Assembly: GCA_038380435.1 (NCBI GenBank)
Contig: JAWZYU010000010.1
Location: 49,014,135 to 49,078,134, forward strand
Source of the DNA: Ryuthela nishihirai
Taxonomy: Eukaryota > Arthropoda > Arachnida > Araneae > Heptathelidae
Direction of reading: 5' to 3'
Length of the DNA stretch: 64,000 nt
This document shows positions 63,571 through 64,000 of this stretch, piece by piece. Each line of letters starts with the position of its first letter. The stretch's first letter is position 1. The notes beneath the pieces were generated by a model. The model saw only the letters and a program-made list of their open reading frames with translations. It was not told the DNA's origin and did no database searches. A program made the position numbers and the translations under genes.

Positions 63571-64000
63571 TCACACTCTTCTGAAATAGTCCATCCCTAC
63601 CACAACTCACCAGTGAAAAGTCAGCTTTTTCATTTTGTTATAATAATTGAAATTTCAATTTGTTTAAGCATAAACGCATAATAAATTCAATATTTGATTT
63701 AAAAAATTCCAATAGAAAGTTTAAAAAGTAGGAAAGTATGAATTATTATTCAGTATTTTACGTTTCTCGTAAATTTTCGCCACACTGAGAATAAAATGAA
63801 TCGAAATTTTCGATTCACGTTGGGAATCACTAAGTTTCTTTTTTTTAAATGATCATAATACTTTCTGGATACTTTGTGCGACAATATCAAAACCTTTAAA
63901 AACCACTTGATACTAGTATCGGAAAAGAACCAAAATTTAAAAAAATGAGAACGAAATTTTTGAAGCACTTTTCTGAAACTTTAATCCTAATGTTGTAGGA
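63571..64000. other. AT-rich interval, nothing recognised
   Basis: No feature beyond the possible hAT end near 63817. Confidence 0.5.

Larger units (their letters stand above)
62667..63830. mobile_element. Possible hAT-type non-autonomous element
   Basis: CAGCAGTTCCCAACGTTTTT at 62670 has a partial inverted match, CACGTTGGGAATCAC, near 63817. CAG-GTTCCCAAC-type ends are common in hAT elements. It would contain the SINE at 62751 and the MITE-C at 63320. No coding region; TSD not fixed. Confidence 0.35.

Overview
The window is eukaryotic, almost certainly animal, and I see no functional protein-coding host gene, rRNA or genuine tRNA gene in it. It is AT-rich, full of homopolymers, and built from mobile elements and tandem repeats. 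A tRNA-derived SINE, fossil mariner transposases, a Ginger-type DNA transposon with a KRBA2-like integrase and a decayed Ty3/Gypsy Pol region together suggest an invertebrate, perhaps an arthropod or arachnid. The species call is a weak inference.

The dominant element, called SINE-A here, is a roughly 385-bp SINE. It has a tRNA-like head with Pol III A and B boxes, a conserved body, and a 3' tail ending in short AACCC-type repeats instead of poly(A). I count about 60 copies and fragments, roughly a third of the window. They range from nearly identical young copies with perfect target-site duplications (TSDs) to old copies that host younger ones. Most long open frames in the window lie inside SINE-A and are not genes.

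Layout. 0-6.2 kb: young and old SINE-A copies and a broken mariner transposase (3.1-4.3 kb). 6.6-17.3 kb: a direct tandem duplication of a 5.3-kb unit, whose junction is a hybrid SINE-A with the 5' flank of one parent SINE and the 3' flank of the other. 17.3-24.4 kb: SINE-rich, with a large inverted repeat (19.1 and 22.0 kb) in which one arm carries a SINE and the other is the empty site. 24.4-32 kb: minisatellites (32, ~54, ~66, 33, 30 and 40 bp units), MITE-like sequences and a foldback element. 33-34 kb: a dispersed ~118-bp-period satellite-like element. 35-45 kb: nested SINEs, a second mariner fossil, and a SINE concatemer inside one TSD pair. 45.6-49.1 kb: a Ginger-type transposon with inverted ends, holding a decayed integrase gene split by two SINE insertions. 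50-53 kb: more SINEs, including a second concatemer. 53.5-55.5 kb: a 47-unit, ~41-bp minisatellite expanded from a segment that is single-copy in the related 33-kb element. 56.2-60.1 kb: a Ty3/Gypsy Pol fossil (protease, RT, RNase H, integrase, minus strand) broken by SINEs and a minisatellite. 60.4-64 kb: SINEs and hAT-like candidate elements.

The elements do not form a pathway. What they record is process: SINE retrotransposition with apparent template jumping and recurrent truncation at the tRNA-body boundary, recombination between SINE copies, and repeated birth of minisatellites inside transposons.
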